Shown here: piece after piece, positions 42,538 through 51,118 of the stretch | Layout: the number at the start of each line of letters is the position of its first letter | How positions within the stretch are numbered: position 1 is the stretch's first letter | Assembly (NCBI GenBank): GCA_945881845.1 | Contig: CAMCVN010000009.1 | Location: 1 to 64,000 of the forward strand | DNA from: Bifidobacterium breve | GTDB lineage: Bacteria; Actinomycetota; Thermoleophilia; Solirubrobacterales; Solirubrobacteraceae | Reading direction: 5' to 3' | DNA length: 64,000 nucleotides | Position numbers and translations under genes: made by a program | Notes under the pieces: generated by a model | The model's database searches: none | Seen by the model: the letters and a program-made list of their open reading frames with translations, nothing else | What the model was told of the DNA's origin: nothing

Positions 42538-43626
42538 TCAGAGCGAGCGGTAGGCATCGGCTAGTCGCTCAATGCCTTCGCTGATCTGCTCAGGCGTCAC
42601 GCCGGAGTAGGCCAGACGCAGCTGGTTGGTCGCGCCTTCGATCACGAAGTCCTCGCCCTTGACGAAGACGACGTCGCGCTCAGCTGCTGCCTGCTCGAGC
42701 GCCCCCACGTCTGTTCCTTCCGGCAGCTCAACCCACATGAAGTAGCCACCCTCGGGCGCGTTGTACTGCGCCTCAGGCAGGTGCTCGTCGAGCGCCGCCG
42801 TTAGAGCTGCGACGCGATCTGCCAGCGCAGCGCTAACGGTCTTGACCGACTGCTCGATCCGCCCGGAAACGCAGAACTGGTAGACGATCCCTTGCGCGAC
42901 CATGTCGGGCGAGATGTAGGTGTTGGTTGCCGCCGTCGTGATCTCCTTGATCAGCGCCGGGGGACCGACGAGGTAGCCAACGCGGATTCCTGGGCAGACC
43001 GTCTTCGAGAACGACGAGGCGTAGACGACGTGGCCGCCATCGGCGCCGTCGAGCGAGAGCATCGTCGGTAGCCGCTCACCTGTGAAGCGGATCTCGATGT
43101 ACGGGTCATCCTCGAAGATCAGAAAGTCGTACTGCGCCGCCAGCGCCAGCAGCTCCTCGCGCTTCGCTTGGCTGAGCGTGTAACCGGCAGGGTTCTGGAA
43201 GTTGGGAATGATGTGCGCGAAGCGTGGCCGCAGCCCGCCCTCGAGCTCTGCGCGCAGCGCGGCGGTATCGATCCCGTCGGGCTCCAGTTCGATCATCTTC
43301 ACGTCGGCGCCGCGATCCAGTAGGCCGAGCAGCGTGCGGTCGTAGGTCGGGCGCTCAACGACGACCGCGTCACCGGCCTGAACGAGCGCATCGAAGAGAA
43401 AAGCGTTGGCCTGCATCGAGCCGTTCGTGACGACTACTTGGTCGACGCCAACGCCGTGGCCGTCGGCGATCCATTTGCGCAGCGGCGCGTAGCCGCCGGC
43501 CGTGCCGTAGGCCGTTACTCCTCCCGGATCCTCGCTGAAGGATTCAGCCGCCGAGGCCTTCAGGCCTTCGATGTCGATGATGTCGAGTGAGGGCGCGCCG
43601 CGCGCGAATGAGATTGAGTCAGCCAT
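42538..43626 (-). CDS. PLP-dependent aminotransferase (class I fold, LysN/2-aminoadipate-like)
   Basis: 362 aa. ISFARGAPSLDIIDIEG opens the protein, YGTAGGYAPLRKWIAD and NGSMQANAFLFDALV follow. NFQNPAGYTLS and the PLP-binding Lys in SSFSKTVCPGIRVGYLVGPP are clear. The fold and the short N-terminus match the MocR-type/2-aminoadipate aminotransferase group without an attached HTH. The substrate is unassigned. The TAGATT box sits 7 nt before the ATG. Confidence 0.9.
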   Translation of the reverse strand: MADSISFARGAPSLDIIDIEGLKASAAESFSEDPGGVTAYGTAGGYAPLRKWIADGHGVGVDQVVVTNGSMQANAFLFDALVQAGDAVVVERPTYDRTLLGLLDRGADVKMIELEPDGIDTAALRAELEGGLRPRFAHIIPNFQNPAGYTLSQAKREELLALAAQYDFLIFEDDPYIEIRFTGERLPTMLSLDGADGGHVVYASSFSKTVCPGIRVGYLVGPPALIKEITTAATNTYISPDMVAQGIVYQFCVSGRIEQSVKTVSAALADRVAALTAALDEHLPEAQYNAPEGGYFMWVELPEGTDVGALEQAAAERDVVFVKGEDFVIEGATNQLRLAYSGVTPEQISEGIERLADAYRSL

Positions 43627-43633
43627 TAGCTGG

Positions 43634-43639
43634 AATCTA
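43634..43639 (-). promoter_or_regulatory. -10-like box for the aminotransferase
   Basis: TAGATT (minus strand) ends 7 nt before the ATG, in the 43-bp gap after cysNC. Confidence 0.5.
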
Positions 43640-43669
43640 CGCTAGCGCGATGTTTCTGGCGTGCCAGCC

Positions 43670-45571
43670 TCAGCCACTAGTGACCACTCCGCGGCTGCGC
43701 AGCAGCTCGAGTACCCGTTCCAGTGGCTCCTCATCTGAGTGCCGGATTACAAGCTCGGCCTGCTCGGGAGGTTCATACGGCGCGTCAATTCCAGTCATCT
43801 CCTTCAGCTCGCCGCTACGCGCTCGAGCGTAGAGCCCCTTTGGATCGCGCTGTTCGCAGATTTCTAGCGGCGTGTCGACGAACACCTCGATGAACTCGAT
43901 TCCTTGCTGCTCGTGGAGCTCGCGCGCCGCCGCACGGTCGGCGGCATAGGGGCTGACCAGCGATACGAGTGCAATCACGCCAGCGTCGGCCAACAAAGCA
44001 GCGACGCTGGCGGTGCGCCGGACGTTCTCGGCTCGATCCTTGGGGCTGAACCCAAGGTCGCCGGTCAAGCCGTGGCGCAGGTTGTCGCCGTCGAGTCGGT
44101 AAGCAGAGCGGCCGCCCTTTACGAGGCTTTGCTCGGTCGCTGCTGCGAGGCTCGACTTCCCCGACGCGGGTAGGCCGGTGAACCAGATTGTTGCCCCGCG
44201 TGTGCCAAGCGCACGCCAGCGACGCTCGCGCGTGATCTCGCCCGAATCCCAGCTAACACCGACTGTCCGCTGGGCCGAGAGCTCGGCAGCCTGCTCAGCG
44301 CCAACTTTGGCTTCGCCGATGATCATCCCTGCTGCGACCGTGTTGTTGCTGACCTCGTCAATCAAGATGAAACTGCCGGTAAGTCTGTTGCGGTTGTAGA
44401 GATCAAAGGCCAGGGGCACGCTGGTGCGCAGTCGCAGGCGGCCGATGTCGTTGAGCTCAAGGCTGGTGACGTTGACATCGCGGTGGAGCGTGTCGACGTC
44501 AATCTTGTAGTCGAGGCTGCTGATTACGGCAGTCGCCGTGCGCGTCGTGTGCTTGATCAGGTAACGCCCGGATTGCTCAGCTGCGCGCTGATCGAGCCAG
44601 CAGACGATCGCGTCTATGTCGCGGCTAACCTGCGGCTGGTTCCGCGGGCGGCAGATTAGATCACCACGCGAGACGTCTATTTCGCTGCTGAGCCGAAGCG
44701 CGACCGACAGCGGCGGGAAGGCCTCGGTCAAGGGCCCGTCAAAGCTGTCAATCGCCTCGATCGATGAGCGCGCCCCGCTCGGCAGCGCGACGATTTGATC
44801 GCCAACCTGGAATACGCCGCCGGCTACCTGCCCGGCGACAGCGCGGTAGTCGTGGTGTTCGTCGCCGCCGGGGCGGATCACCCACTGCACGGGTAGTCGC
44901 GGATCGATCAAGTTGCGATCCGAGGCAATGTGGACGTTCTCTAGGTGGTAGAGCAGCGGCGCACCGTCGTACCAGGCCATCTGAGTCGAGCGCTCGACGA
45001 CGTTGTCGCCGCTCAGCGCACAGATTGGAATGAAGGTGATGTCGACGATCTCGAGCTTGGCCGCAAAGTCGCTGAACTCCTCGACGATTTCGGCGAAGCG
45101 CTGTTCGCTCCAGTCGACTAGATCCATCTTGTTGACGCAGACGACCATGTGCGGGATTCGCAGCAGCGATGAGATGAAGGCGTGGCGGCGCGACTGTTCG
45201 GTGATCCCGTTGCGGGCATCGATCAGTACAACTGCAAGGTCGGCGGTCGAGGCACCAGTAACCATGTTGCGCGTGTAGTCAACGTGGCCCGGGGTGTCGG
45301 CGATGATGAACCTGCGATGGGGGGTGGCGAAATACCGGTAGGCGACGTCGATTGTGATGCCCTGCTCGCGTTCCGCGCGAAGGCCGTCTGTGAGGAGTGA
45401 GAGGTCAATTCCGCCGTCTTGGCCGTGTCGGCGCACCGATGCTTCACCAACTTGCTCGAGTTGGTCCTGCATGATCGATTTTGTGTCATAAAGCAGTCGG
45501 CCTATCAGCGTGCTCTTACCGTCGTCGACCGAGCCCGCGGTTGCAAAGCGCAGCAGTTCTGTCGCAGCCAT
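43670..45571 (-). CDS. cysNC: Bifunctional sulfate adenylyltransferase large subunit/APS kinase
   Basis: 633 aa from the ATG giving MAATELLRFATAG; the frame is open further upstream over cysD but that part is not real. Residues 1-~440 are CysN, an EF-Tu-like GTPase: GSVDDGKS at 13-20, DTPGHVDYTRNMV and NKMDLVDW. The C-terminal ~170 residues are CysC: GLPASGKS at 466-473 and RLDGDNLRHGLTGDLGFS, then PYEPPEQAEL. With CysD it makes APS from sulfate and ATP, and the kinase domain turns it into PAPS. The fusion is common in actinobacteria. The gene starts 52 bp after cysD. Confidence 0.96.
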   Translation of the reverse strand: MAATELLRFATAGSVDDGKSTLIGRLLYDTKSIMQDQLEQVGEASVRRHGQDGGIDLSLLTDGLRAEREQGITIDVAYRYFATPHRRFIIADTPGHVDYTRNMVTGASTADLAVVLIDARNGITEQSRRHAFISSLLRIPHMVVCVNKMDLVDWSEQRFAEIVEEFSDFAAKLEIVDITFIPICALSGDNVVERSTQMAWYDGAPLLYHLENVHIASDRNLIDPRLPVQWVIRPGGDEHHDYRAVAGQVAGGVFQVGDQIVALPSGARSSIEAIDSFDGPLTEAFPPLSVALRLSSEIDVSRGDLICRPRNQPQVSRDIDAIVCWLDQRAAEQSGRYLIKHTTRTATAVISSLDYKIDVDTLHRDVNVTSLELNDIGRLRLRTSVPLAFDLYNRNRLTGSFILIDEVSNNTVAAGMIIGEAKVGAEQAAELSAQRTVGVSWDSGEITRERRWRALGTRGATIWFTGLPASGKSSLAAATEQSLVKGGRSAYRLDGDNLRHGLTGDLGFSPKDRAENVRRTASVAALLADAGVIALVSLVSPYAADRAAARELHEQQGIEFIEVFVDTPLEICEQRDPKGLYARARSGELKEMTGIDAPYEPPEQAELVIRHSDEEPLERVLELLRSRGVVTSG

Positions 45572-45623
45572 TAGCGGAGTCTTGCTTTCCGAGTTACTGG
45601 TGCCTCTGGCGGGGCCGTTCGCA

Positions 45624-46532
45624 TTAGAAGTAGCCCTCCTTCTTTCGGTCTTCCATCGCTGCCTCTGACGCGCGGTCGTCGGCGCGCGTCTCTCCGCGCT
45701 CGGTGATTCGCGTGGCAGCAATCTCTTTGACGACCTGCTCGAGTGTCGAGGCCGAGGAGCGCACAGCGCCGGTACACGACATGTCGCCGACCGTGCGGTA
45801 GCGGACCGAGTCGGTGAAGGGCGTCTCGCCAGGGAGCAGTTCGCTTACTTCGCTGGTCGCATAGAGCATCCCGTCGCGCTCGAATAGTTCGCGTTCGTGG
45901 GCGAAGTAGATCGAGGGAATCTCGAGCTGTTCCTCGGCGATGTACTGCCAGATGTCAAGCTCTGTCCAGTTGGAGATCGGGAAGACGCGCACCTGTTCGC
46001 CCTGATTGATGCGCCCGTTGTAGAGGTTCCAAAGTTCGGGCCTCTGGTTCTTTGGGTCCCAGCCACCGGAATCGTTGCGGAACGAGAAGATCCGCTCTTT
46101 TGCCCGCGAGCGTTCTTCGTCGCGTCGTGCTCCCCCCAGCGCGGCCTCAAAGCTGTGCTCCGCGATCGCGTCGAGCAGTGTCGTTGTCTGAAGTTGGTTG
46201 CGGGAGGCGCGCGGCCCGCTCTGCTCGGCTACGCGGCCGCTGTCGATCGACTCCTGCACGCTGGCCACGATCAGTTTTTCGCCAAGCTCAGCAACGCGGC
46301 GGTCGCGAAATTCGATTACTTCGGGGAAGTTGTGGCCGGTGTCGACGTGCATCAGTGGGAACGGGAAGCGGCCGGGGCGGAAGGCTTTCTCAGCAATGCG
46401 CAACAAGACAATCGAGTCCTTCCCGCCGGAGAAGAGCAAGACCGGGCGTTCGAACTCGGCGGCCACCTCGCGCATGATCTGAATCGCGTCTGATTCGAGG
46501 ACCCCGAGATTGCTTAGTTCGTAGTCGCCCAT
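45624..46532 (-). CDS. cysD: Sulfate adenylyltransferase subunit 2
   Basis: 302 aa from the ATG at 46532, the usual CysD length; the frame open to 46622 is not supported. SGGKDS at 35-40 is the PP-loop that binds ATP, and FPLMHVDTGHNFPE, GARRDEERSRAKER and NLYNGRINQGEQVRVFPISNWTELDIW match the family. RYRTVGDMSCTGAV and the late AATRITERGETRADD block also fit. CysD with CysN forms ATP sulfurylase. The ATG overlaps the stop of a 19-codon ORF (TAATG). Confidence 0.97.
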   Translation of the reverse strand: MGDYELSNLGVLESDAIQIMREVAAEFERPVLLFSGGKDSIVLLRIAEKAFRPGRFPFPLMHVDTGHNFPEVIEFRDRRVAELGEKLIVASVQESIDSGRVAEQSGPRASRNQLQTTTLLDAIAEHSFEAALGGARRDEERSRAKERIFSFRNDSGGWDPKNQRPELWNLYNGRINQGEQVRVFPISNWTELDIWQYIAEEQLEIPSIYFAHERELFERDGMLYATSEVSELLPGETPFTDSVRYRTVGDMSCTGAVRSSASTLEQVVKEIAATRITERGETRADDRASEAAMEDRKKEGYF

Positions 46533-46591
46533 TACGCGATCCAACCGCGTAGTTGCGACACGCGCTTTGGCGCCGCATCGTTGTCGACCAT
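46532..46591 (-). CDS. Leader-like 19-aa ORF coupled to cysD
   Basis: On the minus strand AGGAG lies 5 nt before an ATG at 46591, and the ORF MVDNDAAPKRVSQLRGWIA stops at TAA 46532-46534, overlapping the cysD ATG (TAATG). The spacing and overlap are what is seen for translationally coupled leaders. It carries no cysteine codons, so it is not the classic actinobacterial cysteine-attenuation peptide. It may simply feed ribosomes into cysD. Confidence 0.5.
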   Translation of the reverse strand: MVDNDAAPKRVSQLRGWIA

Positions 46592-46599
46592 CGACACTC

Positions 46600-47535
46600 C
46601 TAACGCCTCGCTGCCGCCTCAACCGGCACGGCTCCGCTAAGCGCCTTGCGCAGAGCCGCCTCGGTCTCGCTGACGCTGGCGTTCGATGCGCTATCTGGTC
46701 GCGCGAGCAGTGCGATCCGCACGCTAAGCGGGTAGGCGCCGGAGCGCAGCGCTGAGGCAGTCGGCGCGACGCAGCTGCCGCCGGTATTGCGGACCTTCGT
46801 CAAACTGAGGCGGTTGGCCGCGTCGAAGTTGCCGCCGGCGATCGCCGCGGCGCGGCGCTGGGCGTTAATGCTGGCGGCTCCTGAAACGCCACTGGCCTGC
46901 GCCTTCGCGGCCGCCGCACGGCGCGCCTTCAAGACTCGCGCCGCGCGCTGACGCGTGAGGCCGCGCGCTGGGCGCCGCAGCTGCGCCGCCACCTGGCCGC
47001 CGCGCAAGCAGCGCCTGTTGCCACCGCGCTGGGCAACGCCGGTCGCTGAGACGGTCATCGTCAGAAGTTCCTTCAACCCGGCGCAGCCGACCGTCGTCGG
47101 CGCCGGTTGAACAATTACCAACGCTGCGCCTGCCGTGCCGGCGCAGGCCTCAGCGGCCGCGTTGCCGCGCGCCGCGCGGACGCCGCTGAGCTTCGCTATC
47201 GCCGCGACTTCGCCATTGCCAGAGAGCCCTGCTCCAAGCACGATCTCGGACGAGCCGGCGTTGGAGCTCTGCGTGCTGCTGCCGGAGCTGGCGAGCACTG
47301 CGACCAAGACGACGATCAGCAACGCGGCCGAGCAGAACCCAGCGATCAGCAGCCCGGACGGCCGCTGCCGCTCTCCTCCGCTGCCGCCCGAACCGTCCTT
47401 ACCCGAGCCACCTGCGCCTGGCGTCTGAGCGTCAGGCCCGGCTGCGCCGCTGCGCAGGTCGCCTTCCATCTCGCGCAGCCGACGTTCAAGCCCGCTGAGG
47501 GTGTCGCGTACGTCGCCTGGCTGCTCGTCGCTCAT
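46600..47535 (-). CDS. Membrane-anchored protein of unknown function, possibly PstS-like C-terminal segment
   Basis: 311 aa. Residues 1-60 are charged and then Gly/Ser-rich, a coiled segment near 10-30 (DTLSGLERRLREMEGDL) first. A single TM (LLIAGFCSAALLIVVLVAVLA) lies at about 62-82. The remaining ~230 residues should be outside the membrane. A basic, Ala/Arg-rich stretch covers ~175-230, and CVAPTASALRSGAYPLSVRIALLARPD near 270 recalls the C-terminal block of phosphate-binding PstS proteins (VAPT...G.YPL.R..Y.Y). It is in the run sucC-sucD-this gene-cysD-cysNC. Function unknown; an anion-binding role is only a guess. Confidence 0.6.
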   Translation of the reverse strand: MSDEQPGDVRDTLSGLERRLREMEGDLRSGAAGPDAQTPGAGGSGKDGSGGSGGERQRPSGLLIAGFCSAALLIVVLVAVLASSGSSTQSSNAGSSEIVLGAGLSGNGEVAAIAKLSGVRAARGNAAAEACAGTAGAALVIVQPAPTTVGCAGLKELLTMTVSATGVAQRGGNRRCLRGGQVAAQLRRPARGLTRQRAARVLKARRAAAAKAQASGVSGAASINAQRRAAAIAGGNFDAANRLSLTKVRNTGGSCVAPTASALRSGAYPLSVRIALLARPDSASNASVSETEAALRKALSGAVPVEAAARR

Positions 47536-47567
47536 CGCCCGGCTGACGCTACCTGCTGGCGGGCAAT

Positions 47568-48443
47568 TCAGCCGCCGAGAATTTCAACGGCGATCTCGGC
47601 AACCTGGGTCGGGGTGCGACCAACGCGCACTCCCTTCGCTTCAAGCGCCTCGGTCTTCGCCGCTGCCGTGCCCTTCGAACCGGAGACGATTGCGCCGGCG
47701 TGGCCCATCGTCTTGCCGGGAGGAGCCGAAAAACCGGCGATGTAGCCGACGACCGGCTTCGTCACGTGCTCGGCGATGTACTCGGCCGCAACCTCCTCGG
47801 CGTCGCCGCCGATTTCGCCGCTCATCACGATCAGTTCAGTCTGGTCATCGTTCTCAAACAGTTCCAGCACATCGACAAAGCTGCTGCCTGGAATCGGATC
47901 GCCGCCGATGCCAACGATCGAGGAATTGCCAAAGCCCTTCTGGGCTAGCTCGTTTCCAATCTGGTAGGTCAGCGTGCCTGAGCGTGACATCACGCCGACG
48001 TTTCCTTCCTTGAAGAACGAGGCCGGGATGATGCCGACGTTGGCCTTGCCGGGCGAGAGCACGCCGGGGCAGTTAGGGCCGATCAGGCGGACACCTGGCA
48101 TCCGCTTCAGCTGCGTGTAGACGCGTAGCTCGTCGTGGGCGGGGATGCCTTCGGTGATCGCGATGATCGTCTCAATCCCCGCGTCGGCCGCTTCAAGAAT
48201 CGAATCTGCAGCAAACGGCGGCGGCACGAAAATCATCGCCGTGTTGGCGCCGCTCTCCTCAACCGCGGCGTGGAAGGTGTTGAAGACCGGAATCCCCTCA
48301 ACGTCTTGGCCGCCCTTGCCTGGCGTTACGCCGCTGACGACGTTGGTGCCGTAGGAGCGGTTGTTCAGCGCGTGGAAGCTGCCCTCGCTGCCGGTGATCC
48401 CGGAGACGCAGAGGCGGGTTTCAGTACCGACGAGGACGCTCAT
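47568..48443 (-). CDS. sucD: Succinate-CoA ligase alpha subunit
   Basis: 291 aa. CSGITGSEGSFHALNN-type N-terminus (GITGSEGSFH), CoA-binding block GTNVVSGVTPGKGG, FVPPPFAADSILEA, and LIGPNCPGVLSPG. The phosphohistidine is H248 in GHAGAIVSGSKGTA. With SucC it couples succinyl-CoA to succinate and NTP in the TCA cycle. Its ATG overlaps the sucC stop by 4 bp. Confidence 0.96.
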   Translation of the reverse strand: MSVLVGTETRLCVSGITGSEGSFHALNNRSYGTNVVSGVTPGKGGQDVEGIPVFNTFHAAVEESGANTAMIFVPPPFAADSILEAADAGIETIIAITEGIPAHDELRVYTQLKRMPGVRLIGPNCPGVLSPGKANVGIIPASFFKEGNVGVMSRSGTLTYQIGNELAQKGFGNSSIVGIGGDPIPGSSFVDVLELFENDDQTELIVMSGEIGGDAEEVAAEYIAEHVTKPVVGYIAGFSAPPGKTMGHAGAIVSGSKGTAAAKTEALEAKGVRVGRTPTQVAEIAVEILGG

Positions 48444-49591
48444 AGCGACTCTCCCTTCGCCAGCGCGACAATCTTCTCGGCGGCTTCGTTCATCGTTGAT
48501 GCGGTGTAGACGCCGGGTAGATCAGCCTCGGCGAGGATTCGGCGCCCTTCGACATCGTTGGTGCCGTCGAGGCGCACCACGAACGGCACGCTCGGCGGGT
48601 TGGTCGCGAAGGCCTCGATCAGCCCGGCGGCAACATCGTCGCAGCGCGTGATGCCACCGAAGATGTTGAACAGCACGGCGGTGACGTTCTCGTTCGAACA
48701 GATCACCTCGACGGCGCGCGTGATCGCCTCCGGCTTGGCGCCTCCGCCAGCGTCAAGGAAGTTGGCCGGTTCGCCACCGAAGAGCGTGACGACGTCGAGA
48801 GTGCTCATTACGAGGCCGGCGCCGTTGCCGAAGATGCCGATGTTGCCGTCGAGTTTGACGTAGGCGAGGCCGTAGTCGCGCGCCATCTGCTCCTGCGGGT
48901 CCTCGTCGCTTGGGTCGCGCAGTGCTGCGTTCTCGGCGTGACGGAAGAGCGCGTTGTCGTCGAGCGTGACCTTCGCGTCGAGCGCCTTGACCTTGCCGTC
49001 CGGCGTGATGATCACTGGATTGACCTCAACCAGCATCGCCTCCTCGGCGATGAAGGTTGCGTAGAGGCGGTTGAGGAAGTCGCCGATCGGGCGGATCAGG
49101 TCGGCGGGGATCCCGGCTTCGAATGCCAAGCGACGCGCCTGAAAAGGCTGGAAGCCGAGCAGCGGGTCAACGTGCAGCGTTGCGATTGCCTCCGGGTTCT
49201 CTTCCGAGACCTGCTCGATGTCCATCCCTCCTTGGGTTGAAAGCATCACTAGGGCGGCCCGGGCCGAACGGTCGAAGACGATTGCCGCGTAGTACTCGGC
49301 TTCGATCTCCGAGGCCTCTTCAATCCAAAGCTCGTAGACCGTGAAGCCCTTGATGTCCATGCCGAGAATTGCTTCGGCGTACTCGCGTGCCTCGGTCGCG
49401 TTGGCGGCGACCTTGACGCCGCCGGCCTTTCCGCGGCCGCCGATCTTGACCTGCGCCTTGACTACGCAGGGGTAGCCAATCTGCTCGGCTGCTGCCAATG
49501 CTTCGTCGACTGTTCGCGCTGGAATTCCCGATGGAACGGGAATTTCATGACGCGCGAAAAGCTGTTTGCCTTGGTATTCGAGAAGGTCCAT
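48440..49591 (-). CDS. sucC: Succinate-CoA ligase beta subunit
   Basis: 383 aa. MDLLEYQGKQLFARHEIPVP begins an ATP-grasp domain; VVKAQVKIGGRGKAGGVK is the nucleotide-binding block, EVNPVIIT and ALDAKVTLDDNALFRH hold the metal-binding Glu/Asn and GNGAGLVMSTLD and NIFGGITRCDDVA are in the CoA-ligase domain. First gene of the leftward run to cysNC, adjacent to the divergent HAD gene at 49651. Confidence 0.96.
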   Translation of the reverse strand: MDLLEYQGKQLFARHEIPVPSGIPARTVDEALAAAEQIGYPCVVKAQVKIGGRGKAGGVKVAANATEAREYAEAILGMDIKGFTVYELWIEEASEIEAEYYAAIVFDRSARAALVMLSTQGGMDIEQVSEENPEAIATLHVDPLLGFQPFQARRLAFEAGIPADLIRPIGDFLNRLYATFIAEEAMLVEVNPVIITPDGKVKALDAKVTLDDNALFRHAENAALRDPSDEDPQEQMARDYGLAYVKLDGNIGIFGNGAGLVMSTLDVVTLFGGEPANFLDAGGGAKPEAITRAVEVICSNENVTAVLFNIFGGITRCDDVAAGLIEAFATNPPSVPFVVRLDGTNDVEGRRILAEADLPGVYTASTMNEAAEKIVALAKGESL

Positions 49592-49637
49592 AGCGAGGCG
49601 AAACGGTAGCGGAGAGCGCCCCTTGCCCGTCGCGACC

Positions 49638-49643
49638 TAGACT
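49638..49643 (+). promoter_or_regulatory. -10-like box for the HAD gene
   Basis: TAGACT ends 7 nt before the ATG at 49651 in the 59-bp gap that faces the divergent sucC start. Confidence 0.5.
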
Positions 49644-49650
49644 AAGCGCG

Positions 49651-50334
49651 ATGCCACTTCCCGCGAAACCCAAATGGGTCACCTTCGATGTCTACGGAAC
49701 TCTGATCGATTGGGAGACCGGTGTTAAGACCGCGTTTGCCACCGAGGCCAAGCGCAGCGGCTTTGAGATTCAGGATCCGAACGCTGTATTCGCCCGCTTC
49801 GTCGAGCTCCAGCATGAGATCCAAAGCGGCTCCTACGAGCTCTATGCCGAGGTTCTGCGACGCGTTGCGATGCAGATCGCGGACGAGATCAAGTGGGACC
49901 TTGAGCCTTCGCGGGCAGGCTTCCTTCCTGATTCGATTCTCCGCTGGCGTCCATTCAAGGAGACCAACCTCCAGCTCGGCCGCTTCGCGAAGAAGTTCGA
50001 GACCGGCTTGATCTCCAACATCGATGACCGTCTGCTCGGCGAGACGCGGCGCTACCTGCCGCTCGAGTTCGGCCTTGTCGTAACCGCGCAGCAGGTCCGC
50101 TCCTACAAGCCGGAGCCAGCCCACTTCAAAGAGTTCGCCCGCCGTGTTGGTGGTAAGAAGGACTGGGTCCACATCTGCTGCGGCTATGAGGCCGACGTGC
50201 TGCCGGCGCTGAAGGCCAAGGTTCCTGTGATCTGGGTCAACCGTACGAAGCGCAAGCTCGAGCCGAACGAGAAGCAACCGACGGCCGAGGTCAAGACGCT
50301 GTTGGCCGCCGCGAAGCTGCTCGGCGCCGCGTAG
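49651..50334 (+). CDS. HAD hydrolase, type II haloacid dehalogenase-like
   Basis: 227 aa. Motif I is VTFDVYGTLIDWETG, motif II ISNIDDRLL, motif III Lys in SYKPEPAHF. The late block HICCGYEADVLPALKAK differs from the HVSSN..D expected of L-2-haloacid dehalogenases, which need Ser/Asn there. The protein may therefore be a related phosphatase instead. MoaD-like partners are absent. A TAGACT leaderless-type box precedes it, and a metallo-beta-lactamase-fold gene follows 13 bp downstream. Confidence 0.8.
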   Translation: MPLPAKPKWVTFDVYGTLIDWETGVKTAFATEAKRSGFEIQDPNAVFARFVELQHEIQSGSYELYAEVLRRVAMQIADEIKWDLEPSRAGFLPDSILRWRPFKETNLQLGRFAKKFETGLISNIDDRLLGETRRYLPLEFGLVVTAQQVRSYKPEPAHFKEFARRVGGKKDWVHICCGYEADVLPALKAKVPVIWVNRTKRKLEPNEKQPTAEVKTLLAAAKLLGAA

Positions 50335-50347
50335 GGAGTCTTCGGGC

Positions 50348-51118
50348 GTGCGGGTAGTCGCGCTGCACGAGGACGTTCTGGTCGGCCGCTCGGCCTACTG
50401 GCAGACGAGCTGCACGGTCGTGCACCGCGGAGATGAAACGTTTGTCGTTGATTCGCCGCCGCTGCCCGAGGAGCTTGAGGCGCTTGGCGGGGTCTTGGAG
50501 CACGTTGGCTGGAGCTGTAGCGGCCTGCTGGCAACGCACGCCGACTGGGATCATCTGCTTGGCCGTCTCGCCTTCCCGGGCCTTGCGCTCGGCTGCTGTG
50601 AGACCAGCTCGGCGCGGCTGAAGGCCGAGCCCGGGGCCGCGGCGCGTGAGCTCCGCAAGTTCGACGAACAGAACTACGTCGAGCGGCCAGCCCCACTTTC
50701 GCTCGGGCAGGTTCAGGCTCTGCCGGTGCCAGGCGTGCTGGAGATCGGTGATCAGGAGCTGGAGCTCTATCCGACAGGTGGTCACACGGCCGACGGAATG
50801 GCGATCTTCGTGCCCTGGGCCGAGGTTCTGATCTGTGGCGACTACCTCTCGCCGGTCGAGATCCCAATGCTCTCCGAGGGCGGCTCGCGCTCCGCTTACC
50901 GCGCCACGCTGGAGCGGCTGCGCGAGCTGGTAGAGCGATCGGAGCATGTAGTCCCTGGCCATGGTGCAGTCTTGGACCGCACGCGCGCGCTGGCGATTCT
51001 CGGCGAGGACCTGAACTACCTTGAGACGCTTGAGTTGCCGCTGGCGCGCCGCGACAGCGAGCAGCAGAGGATTCACGCTGCCAACCTGCTGAAGGTCGAA
51101 GCCGAGCCTGGCTCTTAG
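50348..51118 (+). CDS. Metallo-beta-lactamase-fold hydrolase
   Basis: 256 aa, GTG start. The metal motif is THADWDHLLGRL (T-H-A-D-W-D-H), with YPTGGHTADGMAIFV (second His), CGDYLS (bridging Asp) and VPGHGAVLDR. It would hydrolyse a thioester, lactone or phosphodiester; glyoxalase-II-like. Probably in one operon with the HAD gene upstream (13-bp gap). Its stop TAG shares 4 bp with the stop of the convergent GNAT gene (TTAG). Confidence 0.88.
   Translation: MRVVALHEDVLVGRSAYWQTSCTVVHRGDETFVVDSPPLPEELEALGGVLEHVGWSCSGLLATHADWDHLLGRLAFPGLALGCCETSSARLKAEPGAAARELRKFDEQNYVERPAPLSLGQVQALPVPGVLEIGDQELELYPTGGHTADGMAIFVPWAEVLICGDYLSPVEIPMLSEGGSRSAYRATLERLRELVERSEHVVPGHGAVLDRTRALAILGEDLNYLETLELPLARRDSEQQRIHAANLLKVEAEPGS

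Noticed and set aside
45572-45721. N-terminal extension of cysNC
   Set aside because: It overlaps the end of cysD and is Arg/Ser/Thr-rich; the family start is MAATELLRFATAGSVDDGK at 45571.
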